64,000 nt of DNA, from the NCBI GenBank assembly GCA_021821945.1, contig JAJZTF010000009.1, positions 41,196 to 105,195 on the forward strand. The letters run 5' to 3'. The notes under the pieces were generated by a model. That model was not told the origin of the DNA and ran no database searches. It was given only the letters and a program-made list of their open reading frames with translations. Origin of the DNA: Pseudomonadota bacterium. Lineage in GTDB: Bacteria > Pseudomonadota > Gammaproteobacteria > Burkholderiales > Gallionellaceae. Positions 27,124 through 37,068 of the stretch are shown one piece after another (positions within the stretch are counted from its first letter, which is position 1; each line of letters opens with the position of its first letter). The translations under genes and the position numbers were made by a program.

Positions 27124-28104
27124 GTGGATAAGGAAATGTTTCTAGATAATTTCAACCAGCTGCTTGCCGATGACATGAAGGCGGTCGACAAGGTCATACG
27201 CGACCGTCTGCGCTCTGAAGTGCTGCTTGTGAATCAGGTCGGCGAATACATCATCAACAGTGGCGGCAAGCGCCTGCGCCCGGCGCTCGTGGTGCTGTCC
27301 TCCCATGCCTTTTCCTATTCCGGCACCCGCCATCACGATCTGGCTGCGGTGGTCGAATTCATCCACACCGCGACCCTGTTGCACGACGATGTGGTCGATG
27401 AGTCGGACCTGCGTCGCGGACGCGAGACGGCCAATGCGCTTTTTGGCAATGCTGCCTCGGTGCTGGTCGGCGACTTCCTTTATTCGCGCGCTTTCCAGAT
27501 GATGGTCGAGGTGGGGCAGATGCGCGTGATGCAGGTGCTGGCGGATGCGACCAACGTGATTGCAGAAGGCGAAGTCCTGCAGCTTCTGAATTGCAACAAT
27601 GCGGATGTGGATGCTGAAAATTACATGCGCGTGATCCACTACAAGACGGCCAAGCTCTTCGAGGCTGCAATGCGGCTGGGCGCGATACTCGGCAGGGCCG
27701 ACGAAAAGGCGGAAGCCCAGGCGGCGGCGTATGGCATGCATCTCGGAACGGCGTTCCAGCTGATCGACGATGTGCTCGACTATTCCGCGGATGAGGAGGA
27801 AACGGGCAAGCATCTGGGGGATGATCTCAGCGAGGGGAAACCCACGCTTCCTCTGATTTACGCGATGCAGCACGGATCGCCCGAGCAGGCGGGTGTGGTG
27901 CGCGCAGCGATCGAAGAGGGGGATGTCGGGAGATTTTCCGAGGTGCTCGAGATCATACATTCGACGGGCGCGCTGGACTTCACCAGAAGACAGGCGATGA
28001 ACGAAGTGGAGCTGGCCTGTGCAGAGATTTCCGGCTGGCCTGGTTCAAAGTACAAGCAATGCCTGATAGAATTAGCCCACTTTGCTGCCACGAGGCAATA
28101 CTGA
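27124..28104 (+). CDS. ispB: Octaprenyl (polyprenyl) diphosphate synthase
   Basis: Builds the all-trans isoprenoid side chain of ubiquinone. Both aspartate-rich motifs are present: LLHDDVVDESDLRRG (DDxxD near residue 86) and QLIDDVLDYSADEEETGKHLGDD. GGKRLRPALVVL is the isopentenyl-diphosphate site. The start is either GTG 27124 or ATG 27136; neither has a decisive ribosome site, so the first four residues are uncertain. The tRNA-Pro gene begins 3 bp after the stop. Confidence 0.95.
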   Translation: MDKEMFLDNFNQLLADDMKAVDKVIRDRLRSEVLLVNQVGEYIINSGGKRLRPALVVLSSHAFSYSGTRHHDLAAVVEFIHTATLLHDDVVDESDLRRGRETANALFGNAASVLVGDFLYSRAFQMMVEVGQMRVMQVLADATNVIAEGEVLQLLNCNNADVDAENYMRVIHYKTAKLFEAAMRLGAILGRADEKAEAQAAAYGMHLGTAFQLIDDVLDYSADEEETGKHLGDDLSEGKPTLPLIYAMQHGSPEQAGVVRAAIEEGDVGRFSEVLEIIHSTGALDFTRRQAMNEVELACAEISGWPGSKYKQCLIELAHFAATRQY

Positions 28105-28107
28105 CAA

Positions 28108-28184
28108 CGGGGTGTAGCTCAGCCTGGTAGAGTGCTACGTTCGGGACGTAGAAGCCGGAGGTTCGAATCCTCTCACCCCGACCA
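28108..28184 (+). tRNA. proK: tRNA-Pro, anticodon CGG
   Basis: A 77-nt cloverleaf. The acceptor arm CGGGGTG pairs with CACCCCG, followed by discriminator A and encoded CCA. The anticodon arm CTACG/CGTAG encloses the loop TTCGGGA, giving anticodon CGG that reads proline codon CCG. The T-arm sequence GGTTCGAATCC is canonical. It lies 3 bp past ispB and 18 bp before the next gene; no integrase or duplicated tRNA 3' end was seen beside it. Confidence 0.97.
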
Positions 28185-28202
28185 TTCAGTATCGGAGTCT
28201 TG

Positions 28203-28409
28203 ATGAGTCGTCTGATTTTTTTGTTTGCGATTGCGGCGCTGGTCTATCTGCTGCTCAAGTCCTACCGCAAGGATACAAGCGCAAAACCCGAGCCTGAAGA
28301 CATGGTGCGCTGCGCGCATTGCGGCATCCATCTGCCCGTGAGCGAGAGCGTGCGCGATGGCGATCTTCACTTCTGCAGCGCTGCCCACCGCGATGCCTAT
28401 CGGGCATAG
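28203..28409 (+). CDS. PP0621-like small membrane-anchored zinc-binding protein
   Basis: A 68-residue protein from ATG 28203. An N-terminal transmembrane helix (LIFLFAIAALVYLLLK) is followed by a short linker and a putative zinc ribbon with CAHCGIHLP and a later FCSAAHRDAY, giving a C-x2-C ... C-x3-H pattern. Proteins of this kind (PP0621 family) sit beside pilS-type kinases in several proteobacteria; function unknown. pilS starts 9 bp later, so they are probably co-transcribed. Confidence 0.85.
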   Translation: MSRLIFLFAIAALVYLLLKSYRKDTSAKPEPEDMVRCAHCGIHLPVSESVRDGDLHFCSAAHRDAYRA

Positions 28410-28417
28410 GTGACGCG

Positions 28418-30026
28418 ATGGCGAAAGCGCAGGCTCTCGATCACACGCCCAGCGAATTGTGGCGTTCGCTGAATTACTTCAATCTTTACCGTTTCGCGCT
28501 GGCGGCATTCATCCTGGCCCTGCTCTGGGTCTCTGACGTCCATACGCTGTACGGAGAGGAAAGGGGCAGGCTTTTCGAGGTCACGGCATGGTTTTACGCG
28601 TTGAGCGTGCTGCTGTCTTTCATGCTTTTGCAAAAGCGCTGGGCGGGATTTTCATGGCAGCTTGCAGTACAGGTGGGCAGCGACATAGCAGCGCTCACCG
28701 TGATGGGTTATGCAAGCGGAGGCGTGCTCAGCAGCGTGGGCCTGCTCCTGATGGTATCGCTGGCGGTGGCGGGCATGATCAGCAGCGGAAGGGTGATGCT
28801 TTTCTTCGCGGCGCTGGCCAGCATTGCAGTGCTGCTGGAGCATGCCTATGCGGTGCTCTATGACGGCGCACCTTCGGCCGAATACATACAGGTAGGCTTT
28901 CTGTGCATGGCGTATTTTGCAGCTGCCAGCCTTGCCCACAAGCTCGCCCGCTATGCGCTCGAGAATCAGAATCTGGCCCAGCGCCGCGGCAGGGACCTGA
29001 TCGGCATGGCCGAAGCAAACCGCCTCGTGATGCGCGACATGCAGGATGGGGTGCTGGTTCTGGACGAACACGACAGGATACTGCAGATGAACCCGAGCGC
29101 GGCACAGATGCTGCACAATCCCGGCATGTCCGGCAGCCTGCTGTCCGCAACCTTCCCCCTGCTTCATGAGCAGTACGAGAAGTGGCGGCGCGATGCCTTG
29201 AGCGGACGCGAGACGCTGCAGCTTGACGGCGGGTTGCAGGCAAGGCTGCGCTTCGTGGGGGTGGAACGCCAGGCGTCCCAGGGGGCGGTGATCTTCATGG
29301 AAGACATGAGGCATGTGCAGGCCGAAGCGCAGCAGATCAAGCTTGCAGCGCTGGGCAGGCTGACTGCGAATCTGGCGCATGAGGTGAGAAACCCGCTCTC
29401 CGCGATCAGCTATGCGACGGAGCTTCTGCAGGAGGAGACGCATGATGCAAGGCAGGAGAGGCTGCTCCAGCTCATCAAGGAGAACACGCAGCGGATCAAC
29501 CGCATCGTCGAGGACGTGATGCAACTCAACCGGCGGGACCGGGCAAGGCCCGAGGCCTTCGATCTGGCAGCCCTGCTTCCGGGATTCGCTGATGAGTTTT
29601 CCCAGGCCGAGCGCATCGAACAGGGCGTGGTGGTGCTGAAGGCAGGGCAGGTGGGCGTGGTCACTTTCGATCGCGGGCATTTCCGTCAGGTGCTGTGGAA
29701 TCTGTGCCGCAATGCCCTGTATTATGGGAAGCGCCAGGCAGGCAGCCTTGCGCTTGCAACCGGCATCGAACGCGGACGCGTGATTCTGGAAGTGCAGGAT
29801 GACGGACCAGGCGTCCTGCCGGAACACCTTGCACGGTTGTTCGAGCCTTTCTTCACAACGGCCGAGCAGGGGACGGGATTGGGGCTTTACATCGCGAAGG
29901 AACTTTGCGATGCCAACGGGGCATGGCTCGAATATGTCGATGCGGAGCACAGGGAAGTCAAGCAGGGGGCATGTTTTCGCATCACCTTTGGCGAGAGAAG
30001 ATACATGAAGAGACCGGAACGCGAAC

Positions 30027-30037
<11 letters not shown>
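28418..30037 (+). CDS. pilS: PilS-like sensor histidine kinase
   Basis: Membrane sensor of the PilS/PilR pair that controls type IV pilin transcription. Six hydrophobic helices occupy about residues 20-185, a PAS domain follows at ~200-305 (NRLVMRDMQDGVLVLDEHDR), and the dimerisation region has NLAHEVRNPLSAISYA with phospho-accepting histidine. The ATPase core has an N-box (LWNLCRNALYYG), DDGPGVLPEHLARLFEPFFTT and GTGLGLYI. The product is 539 aa from ATG 28418. It overlaps the response-regulator start by 11 bp. Confidence 0.92.
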
Positions 30038-31383
<1,346 letters not shown>

Positions 31384-31394
<11 letters not shown>

Positions 31395-31917
31395 TCCGGA
31401 TGGATGGGTGTCGGATGCAATGCGCATCCCGTCGCCCAATTTCGACAGGCGCGAAGGCGGCATAGAACTGCTCGTGATACACAACATCAGCCTGCCGCCT
31501 GGCGAGTTCGGAGGGGATGGCGTTGCGCGCCTCTTCACCAACTCGCTGGATCGCAAAGAGCATCCCTACTATGAAACCATACCGGAAGGACGGGTGTCGT
31601 CGCATTTTTTCATACGCCGCGACGGCCATCTGATACAGTTCGTGTCCGTCCTCGATCGCGCCTGGCATGCCGGTTTGTCGATCTGGCAGGGGCGCGAACG
31701 CTGCAACGATTTTTCGATAGGCATCGAGCTCGAGGGTAGCGATTTCGTGCCTTTCACGGATGCGCAATACGAGGCGCTGCGCGATCTGACGATCGCGTTG
31801 CGCAGGGCGTTTCTGATCAAGGGAATCGCGGGCCACAGCGACATAGCGCCTGGCCGCAAGACCGATCCGGGCCCCTGTTTCGACTGGAGGCGATACCTTG
31901 TTTCGCTCTCTTCATGA
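31384..31917 (+). CDS. ampD: 1,6-Anhydro-N-acetylmuramyl-L-alanine amidase AmpD
   Basis: Cytoplasmic zinc amidase that cleaves recycled anhydro-muropeptides. Zinc-ligand contexts are visible: LLVIHNISLPPGEFGG, DRAWHAGLSIWQG and GHSDIAPGRKTDPGPCFDW. Length is 177 aa with no signal peptide, as for AmpD rather than AmiD. It overlaps the pilR end by 11 bp, and the transporter gene follows after 24 bp. Confidence 0.95.
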
Positions 31918-31941
31918 ATGATCCATACGAATGGTGAATAG

Positions 31942-32691
31942 ATGCATCAAATGGAAATGCTTTTGCTGATCGCCTTTGCCGGATTTTATGCCGGCATCCA
32001 GAATACCCTTGCTGGAGGCGGCTCCTTCATCACCTTTCCGACGCTGATGCTCGCAGGAGGGCTGAATCCGCTTGCCGCCAACATCACCTCCACGGTGGCG
32101 ATGTTTCCTAACCAGATCACCTCGTCTCTGGGGGGCAGAAGGCTGGGAGGGGGAGTGGGGGAACTGAGCCTCGAGAAGCTTTTTTTCCTGAGCATAGCAG
32201 GAGGGCTTCTGGGCGCGGTGCTTCTGCTCATTACGCCTGTAAGCTTCTTTACGCGCCTCGTGCCCTGGCTGGTTCTTTTTGCGACCAGCGTCTTCGCCTG
32301 GGGCAGCTTCAGGAAAAAGCCCTTGCATGCGGCAGCATCCATGTCGACGGCTATGGTTGCGGCAATCCAGTTCTGCATCGCGATCTATGGGGGCTATTTC
32401 GGCGGCGGCATAGGATTCCTGATGCTGGCCACGCTGATCATGTCCGGACAGGACGTGCGCATGGCGACTGCGACCAAGAACATCCTGGCGATGGCGATGA
32501 ATGCATCCGCCGTGCTGCTTTTCGTCTTTTCAAGCCAGGTGGACTGGATTGCGACCCTGGCGCTCGCGCTGGGCGGGGTGGGAGGCGGCTTCGCCGGTAA
32601 CTGGCTGGTTTACAGGCTTCCCGAGAAAATCCTGCGCATCTTCGTGGTGATCGTGGGCTTCGTCCTGACCGTATGGCTGTTCGTGCGGTAG
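31942..32691 (+). CDS. TauE/SafE-family membrane exporter
   Basis: A 249-residue protein of about eight transmembrane helices in two related halves. FYAGIQNTLAGGGSFITFP and, in the second half, YGGYFGGGIGFLMLATL are the paired glycine-rich signatures of the TauE/SafE family, which export sulfite, sulfoacetate or other organic anions. The substrate is unknown. Its 3' end overlaps an upstream in-frame start of the DUF1289 gene, although the preferred start lies 6 bp after the stop. Confidence 0.9.
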   Translation: MHQMEMLLLIAFAGFYAGIQNTLAGGGSFITFPTLMLAGGLNPLAANITSTVAMFPNQITSSLGGRRLGGGVGELSLEKLFFLSIAGGLLGAVLLLITPVSFFTRLVPWLVLFATSVFAWGSFRKKPLHAAASMSTAMVAAIQFCIAIYGGYFGGGIGFLMLATLIMSGQDVRMATATKNILAMAMNASAVLLFVFSSQVDWIATLALALGGVGGGFAGNWLVYRLPEKILRIFVVIVGFVLTVWLFVR

Positions 32692-32696
32692 ACGGC

Positions 32697-32888
32697 ATGG
32701 GGGAGGATGATTTCGTGCGTTCCCCCTGCGTGCGCAACTGCTGTCTGGACGATAGCGACATCTGTCTTGGGTGTTTCCGTTCTGTCGAAGAAATCATGCG
32801 CTGGAGCGAGGCGGATGATGCCGAGCGGCGCGCGATACTGGATAACGCTGCATATCGCAAAAAGATGCGCAGCAATGGCGGAGGCTGA
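32697..32888 (+). CDS. DUF1289 family small cysteine-rich protein
   Basis: A 63-residue protein from ATG 32697. The diagnostic pattern SPCVRNCCLDDSDICLGCFR contains the conserved cysteines of DUF1289, which likely bind a metal or Fe-S cluster. The tail EIMRWSEADDAERRAIL is also family-typical. An in-frame ATG at 32673 would overlap the previous gene and add eight residues. Function is unknown. Confidence 0.88.
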   Translation: MGEDDFVRSPCVRNCCLDDSDICLGCFRSVEEIMRWSEADDAERRAILDNAAYRKKMRSNGGG

Positions 32889-32894
32889 GACCTC

Positions 32895-34067
32895 ATGGAT
32901 CAGCGGACCAGGGTGTTGAGCGCAGGCATATTCAGTATCGTTCTGGCGCTTGGCATCGCGCGCTTTGCCTATACGCCGCTATTGCCGCTGATGCAGCAGC
33001 AGGCGGGGCTTGGGGTTGCGGAGGCGGGCTGGCTTGCCGCGATCAATTACGTCGGATATTTGTGCGGTGCCCTGATCGCATCGCTGATCAGCGACATGGC
33101 GCTCAAGGATCGCCTCTATCGCATCGGCATGGTGCTGGCCGTCCTGACTACCGCGATGATGGGACTGAGCACGGATTTTTCGCTATGGGCGCTGTCCCGC
33201 TTCGTTGCGGGTTTGAGCAGCGCAGCCTCGCTTTTGCTGGGCAGCGGCCTCATACTGAACTGGCTGATCAGGCACCATCACAGAAGCGAACTGGGACTTC
33301 ATTTCTCCGGCATAGGCCTTGGCATCGCGATCGCTGCTGCAGCGGTTTACCTGATGGGACACGAACTCGACTGGCGGGAGCAGTGGTTTGCGCTGACGCT
33401 CCTTGGCGCATTGCTGGCGGTTCCGGCGCTGCGCTGGCTGCCTCCCCCGGACGCCAGCCAAGTAACAAGCACAGGGCAGAAGATGGAGGACAGGCCGCCT
33501 GGCAATCTGTTCCTGAGGCTATTCATGCTCGCCTATTTTTGCGCAGGCATAGGCTATGTGGTGAGCGCGACCTTCATCGTCGCCATCGTCGATCACATGC
33601 CGGGGCTGCAGGGGAAGGGGACACTGGTGTTCCTCGTGATCGGGCTGGCGGCCGCACCTTCCTGCATCGCCTGGGATCTGATCGCGCGCCGCACGGGCAA
33701 GCTCAATGCGCTGATTTTGGCGTCTCTGCTTCAGGTCATCGGGATACTGATGCCGGTGTTTTCCGGCGGGATGAACGCCGCGATCGCAGGCGCGCTGCTC
33801 TTTGGCGGCACGGTGATGGGAATCGTGAGCCTGGTGCTCACGATGGCGGGGCAATACTATCCGACGCGACCTGCCAAGATGATGGGGAAGATGACGCTCT
33901 CGTACGGGGCGGCACAGATACTGGGCCCTGCGATCACCGGAGCGCTGGCCGTGCGGCTGGGGAGCTATGCGTCGGGCCTATATCTCGCGGCGGGCTTCAT
34001 GCTGGCAGGAACGCTGGTTCTGATGCTGCTAAATTCCCTGGAAAAGCGCGAGATGCACCATGCATGA
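32895..34067 (+). CDS. YbfB/YjiJ-family MFS transporter
   Basis: A 390-residue, 12-helix transporter. FSIVLALGIARFAYTPLLPLM at the N-terminus is the recognisable mark of the YbfB/YjiJ subgroup, and AAINYVGYLCGAL with a following Asp/Lys loop fits the MFS motif. A GGAGG ribosome site precedes ATG 32895. Substrate unknown. Its 3' end overlaps the next start by 8 bp, so transporter and TPR/ATP-grasp gene are coupled and might act on the same compound. Confidence 0.88.
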   Translation: MDQRTRVLSAGIFSIVLALGIARFAYTPLLPLMQQQAGLGVAEAGWLAAINYVGYLCGALIASLISDMALKDRLYRIGMVLAVLTTAMMGLSTDFSLWALSRFVAGLSSAASLLLGSGLILNWLIRHHHRSELGLHFSGIGLGIAIAAAAVYLMGHELDWREQWFALTLLGALLAVPALRWLPPPDASQVTSTGQKMEDRPPGNLFLRLFMLAYFCAGIGYVVSATFIVAIVDHMPGLQGKGTLVFLVIGLAAAPSCIAWDLIARRTGKLNALILASLLQVIGILMPVFSGGMNAAIAGALLFGGTVMGIVSLVLTMAGQYYPTRPAKMMGKMTLSYGAAQILGPAITGALAVRLGSYASGLYLAAGFMLAGTLVLMLLNSLEKREMHHA

Positions 34068-35763
34068 GGATTTCAGGCTCGCCCATGCGCATCATCTGGC
34101 GGGCAGACTGTCGGAGGCGGAAGCGCTCTACAGACGGATGCTCGAGGCTGATCCCAAGGATCTTCGGGCGATGTCGATGCTGGGCATGATGCTCATGGAC
34201 ACCCAGCGCATGGACGAGGCCCAAGCGCTTTTTACCAGGATGCTCGAGGCCGATCCCGGGCATCACCACGCGCTGCACAATCTGGGCAGGCTGATGCAGA
34301 TCCGCGCAAACGACATCGAAGCAGTCCAGCTTCTGCGAAAGGCCGCAGGGAGCAAGCCCGATTTCGCGCCCGCCCATAACGATCTCGCCGTATCGTTGCA
34401 TCGCTTGGGCAAGTTCGAGGACGCCCTTGCCTCGTTGCGGCGCGCGCTGGAAATCGACCCGGGATTTGCGATGGCTCACGACAACCTCGGGGTCGTGCTT
34501 TACGACTGCGGGCGCTACAGCCAGGCATGCGATGCGCATCTTCGGGCGCTTGAACACACGAATGACGCTAATAGGCGCATCTCCATCCTGCTCAATCTGG
34601 CCGCCGCCGCATATGAGGCCGGGAATCCCGCCCTCTCGGAAAAGGCCAGTCTTGCCATTCTCGATGCGGATCCGCAACATGCGGGAGCGATGGAACAGCT
34701 TGCAAAGGTCATGCAAAGGCAGGGCCGCAATAGCGAGGCGCTCGAATTGCTGAACGGCCTTGCCCGCATGCAGGGGCTCGAGATCAGGGAGGGGCCTGAA
34801 AACCCCGAGGCGACCATACTGGTTCTGGGAGCTGTCGGAGCAAGCCATGTGCCCACAAGATGGCTATTCGATGAGTCGCTGTTTGCGAGACTCACGCTCG
34901 TGATGCTTTCCCCCGATCGGGAAGATGCGCCGCTTGGGGAAGTCTCATGGGACGATCTGGCGGATGTCGACCTGATCTTCAATGCGCTGGGCGATGCCGA
35001 AATGAGCGGAGGACAATTCGAGGCGGTGAAGGATCTTTCCGGAAAACTGGGTAGGCCGCTTTTGAATTCCCCGGATGGCGTCGCCCGGACCGGAAGATAC
35101 CATGCGCCGAAACTGTTCGGAGACATCGAGGGATTGAGGGTGCCCGATATGCGCCGGCTGGCAAGAGGCGAGGCTCATCCTGAGCCTCCCTTTCTGATCC
35201 GTGCGGCCGGCACGCATGGCGGCAAGGATCTTTGCCTGATCAGGTGCGAGGAAGAGTTTTTCGATTACATGAAGGTCACTCCGGGGGAGAGATTTCTTTT
35301 GAGCGAATTTGTCGACTTCGGGGATGCAGAAGGCTGCTACAGGAAATACCGCTTCATCTTCGTCGACCGCAGGCCCTACCCCTATCACCTCGCGATTGGC
35401 GAGGACTGGATGGTGCATTACTGGCGCACGGACATGAGATCGGTCGAATGGAAGCGCGCGGAGGAGGCGGCTTTCCTTCACGACTGGGCCGGGGTGTTCG
35501 GCCCTGCGGGCGCGGCCGCTGTGGCCGAGATCGGAAGACGCATGGACCTTGAATACGGAGGGCTCGACTGCAGCATCCTGCAGGATGGCAGGGTGCTCTT
35601 CTTCGAGGCGAATGCGAGCATGCTCGTGCATCTGGACGATGCGGATCCTGATTGCAAGAGGCAGGCCGTATTCAAAATCCGCGATGCGGTGACAAGGATG
35701 ATCAGGGAGAGAACGAAGGATCGTTCTTCAGGAAGAAGTCTCCCGACCACTTCCCGCTCCTGA
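34060..35763 (+). CDS. TPR protein fused to an ATP-grasp-like C-terminal domain
   Basis: A 567-residue two-part protein. Residues 1-240 contain about six TPR units (AEALYRRMLEADPKDLRAMS, ALFTRMLEADPGHHHALHNL, ALASLRRALEIDPGFAMAHD). Residues ~250-560 look like an ATP-grasp ligase: VLGAVGASHVP begins a pre-ATP-grasp fold, FLIRAAGTHGGKDL sits in the nucleotide region, and MDLEYGGLDCSILQDG with FFEANASM is the metal-binding end. Such a fold would join a carboxylate to an amine, perhaps on a protein or peptide. No substrate is visible. Its 3' end overlaps the convergent gene by 62 bp. The domain call is by pattern only. Confidence 0.8.
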   Translation: MHEDFRLAHAHHLAGRLSEAEALYRRMLEADPKDLRAMSMLGMMLMDTQRMDEAQALFTRMLEADPGHHHALHNLGRLMQIRANDIEAVQLLRKAAGSKPDFAPAHNDLAVSLHRLGKFEDALASLRRALEIDPGFAMAHDNLGVVLYDCGRYSQACDAHLRALEHTNDANRRISILLNLAAAAYEAGNPALSEKASLAILDADPQHAGAMEQLAKVMQRQGRNSEALELLNGLARMQGLEIREGPENPEATILVLGAVGASHVPTRWLFDESLFARLTLVMLSPDREDAPLGEVSWDDLADVDLIFNALGDAEMSGGQFEAVKDLSGKLGRPLLNSPDGVARTGRYHAPKLFGDIEGLRVPDMRRLARGEAHPEPPFLIRAAGTHGGKDLCLIRCEEEFFDYMKVTPGERFLLSEFVDFGDAEGCYRKYRFIFVDRRPYPYHLAIGEDWMVHYWRTDMRSVEWKRAEEAAFLHDWAGVFGPAGAAAVAEIGRRMDLEYGGLDCSILQDGRVLFFEANASMLVHLDDADPDCKRQAVFKIRDAVTRMIRERTKDRSSGRSLPTTSRS

Positions 35764-36085
35764 AGTCTATCGAGATCCGCTTGGGCACATAGGCCTCGGG
35801 TCTTACTATGGGGAAGTCGGTCAGCGGGGGGGCGTCGGTGAAATCGCCAACGCCGCATGCGCGCGTCATCACCGGACGAAAGCCTATCCTGAGGTTCGGG
35901 GCGGCTTCTGCAAAATCCGGGGCACTGGCATCGGCGCCGAAACGCACCGCCTTCCTGATGAGGCAGCTGAAGTAGAGTTCCATCTCGACCAGGAGCGGCT
36001 CGGTCAGGGACTTCAGCCTGCGGTCTGCAGAGGGGCTCCATTCGACCAGTACTTGTTTGCCTAGAATGTCAACTGTCGCCTTCAT
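35702..36085 (-). CDS. Conserved hypothetical protein, 127 aa
   Basis: I do not recognise a family. The product is soluble with no signal peptide; it begins MKATVDILGKQVLVEWSPSA and contains a helix LTEPLLVEMELYFSCLIRKA and two cysteines. The start at 36085 is preferred; six more residues are possible from 36103. It is the last of three minus-strand genes behind fnr, overlapping the small membrane-protein gene by 17 bp. Its 3' end overlaps the TPR/ATP-grasp gene on the opposite strand by 62 bp. Co-transcription with fnr hints at a redox-related role, which is inference. Confidence 0.65.
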   Translation of the reverse strand: MKATVDILGKQVLVEWSPSADRRLKSLTEPLLVEMELYFSCLIRKAVRFGADASAPDFAEAAPNLRIGFRPVMTRACGVGDFTDAPPLTDFPIVRPEAYVPKRISIDFRSGKWSGDFFLKNDPSFSP

Positions 36086-36227
36086 GTTTGTCGCTCCCTT
36101 CATCCCGTTTTTTCTTCTCGCTCGCGCGCTTGCTCATGCGCCAGATCAGATAGACGACGGTGATGGCGACGACAAAGGTGGATATCTCTATCGTCCAGGA
36201 AATCATCCTTATGTCTTCTTTTGTCAT
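36069..36227 (-). CDS. Small single-pass membrane protein in the fnr operon, 52 aa
   Basis: The start used is ATG 36227 (MTKEDIRMISWTIEISTF), 10 bp after the fnr stop, with AAGGG just before it; an alternative ATG lies seven codons further in. One transmembrane helix (residues ~10-27, WTIEISTFVVAITVVYLIWR) is followed by a highly charged tail of lysine, glutamate and aspartate. No family was recognised. Size and topology recall small accessory subunits or regulators of respiratory enzymes such as CcoS/CcoQ, but there is no direct support. It overlaps the next gene by 17 bp. Confidence 0.6.
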   Translation of the reverse strand: MTKEDIRMISWTIEISTFVVAITVVYLIWRMSKRASEKKKRDEGSDKHEGDS

Positions 36228-36237
36228 CCCTTGTGCC

Positions 36238-36975
36238 TCAGCATGAGCTGTTGATCCCGGCCTGCAGGAGCGCGAGGTCGAGAATTTCGATGGAGCGTGT
36301 CCTGACGGCGATGATGCCCTTTTCCTGGAAATTGGAAAATGCACGGCTGACCGTCTCGAGCTTCAGTCCCAGATAGCTGCCTATGTCCTGTCTGGACATG
36401 CTGAGCTGGAACTGTGTCGGGGAGAGGCCGCGCGCGGCATAGCGCTGTGACAGCGTGAGCAGGAAGGCTGCCACGCGTTCTTCCGAGCGCATCGAACCCA
36501 GAAGCAGCATGATGCCCTGATCGCGCACGATCTCGCGGCTCATGATCCTGTGGAAATGCCGCTGCAGCGAAGGGATGTCGCGGCTCAAGGCTTCCAGCCT
36601 GTGGAAGGGGAGTTCGCAGACGACGCTGTCCTCAAGGGCCAGCGCTTCGCCGTCGTGCATGTCCGTGCTGATCGCATCGAGCCCTATGATCTCACCGGCC
36701 ATCTGGAAACCGGTGACCTGCTCCCGCCCGTCCTCATGAAGGACGCGCGTCTTGAATGCACCCCTGTTGATCGCAAATACCGCGCGGAACTTGTCGCCGC
36801 CGCGGTACAGATAATCGCCGCGGGCATAGCTGCGCTTTTGCATGTTGAGCTCGTCGAGCCTTTGCATCTCTTCATCGGTCAGGCCGACCGGAAGGCAAAG
36901 CTCGGCCAGGTTGCAGGTCGAACAGTTGGAAAGTCGGGCAGAGCTGGATGGAGGCACTGTAAACCCTAGGGTCAA
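36238..36975 (-). CDS. fnr: FNR-type oxygen-sensing transcription regulator
   Basis: Global anaerobic regulator of the Crp/Fnr family, 245 aa. The iron-sulfur ligands are all present with FNR spacing: Cys18, Cys21 and Cys27 near the N-terminus and Cys120 in VVCELPF. The cNMP-binding-like beta roll spans ~30-150. The helix-turn-helix region LSMSRQDIGSYLGLKLETVSRAFSNF has the E--SR DNA-reading pattern that selects TTGAT-N4-ATCAA sites. The only starts are TTG 36975 or GTG 36957, both non-ATG. The gene is divergent from hemN and shares a 93-bp region with an FNR box. Confidence 0.94.
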   Translation of the reverse strand: MTLGFTVPPSSSARLSNCSTCNLAELCLPVGLTDEEMQRLDELNMQKRSYARGDYLYRGGDKFRAVFAINRGAFKTRVLHEDGREQVTGFQMAGEIIGLDAISTDMHDGEALALEDSVVCELPFHRLEALSRDIPSLQRHFHRIMSREIVRDQGIMLLLGSMRSEERVAAFLLTLSQRYAARGLSPTQFQLSMSRQDIGSYLGLKLETVSRAFSNFQEKGIIAVRTRSIEILDLALLQAGINSSC

Positions 36976-37003
36976 TGTATGGCCTGAAAATATGCCATGT
37001 TTT

Positions 37004-37017
37004 TTGACTCACATCAA
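37004..37017. promoter_or_regulatory. FNR binding site (TTGAC-N4-ATCAA)
   Basis: TTGACTCACATCAA matches the FNR consensus TTGAT-N4-ATCAA at nine of ten fixed positions. Its centre is at 37010.5. With a CATAAT -10 box at 37040-37045, transcription of hemN would begin near 37052, putting the FNR site at about -41.5, the classic class II activating position. It is also about 30 bp before the fnr start codon, so it could act on fnr itself. Confidence 0.8.
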
Positions 37018-37039
37018 ACTCAATTTTTGTTTTGGCTGG

Positions 37040-37045
37040 CATAAT
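37040..37045 (+). promoter_or_regulatory. -10 box of the hemN promoter
   Basis: CATAAT, one base from consensus, sits 24 bp before the hemN ATG. The -35 region is replaced by the FNR half-site, as expected for an FNR-dependent class II promoter. The transcription start is inferred, not measured. Confidence 0.6.
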
Positions 37046-37068
37046 GCATCATTTTCAGCGAGCAGCGC

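Noticed and set aside
28108..28184. tRNA-Pro as an attachment site for an integrated element
   Set aside because: No integrase gene or duplicated tRNA 3' end was seen nearby; flanking genes are housekeeping.
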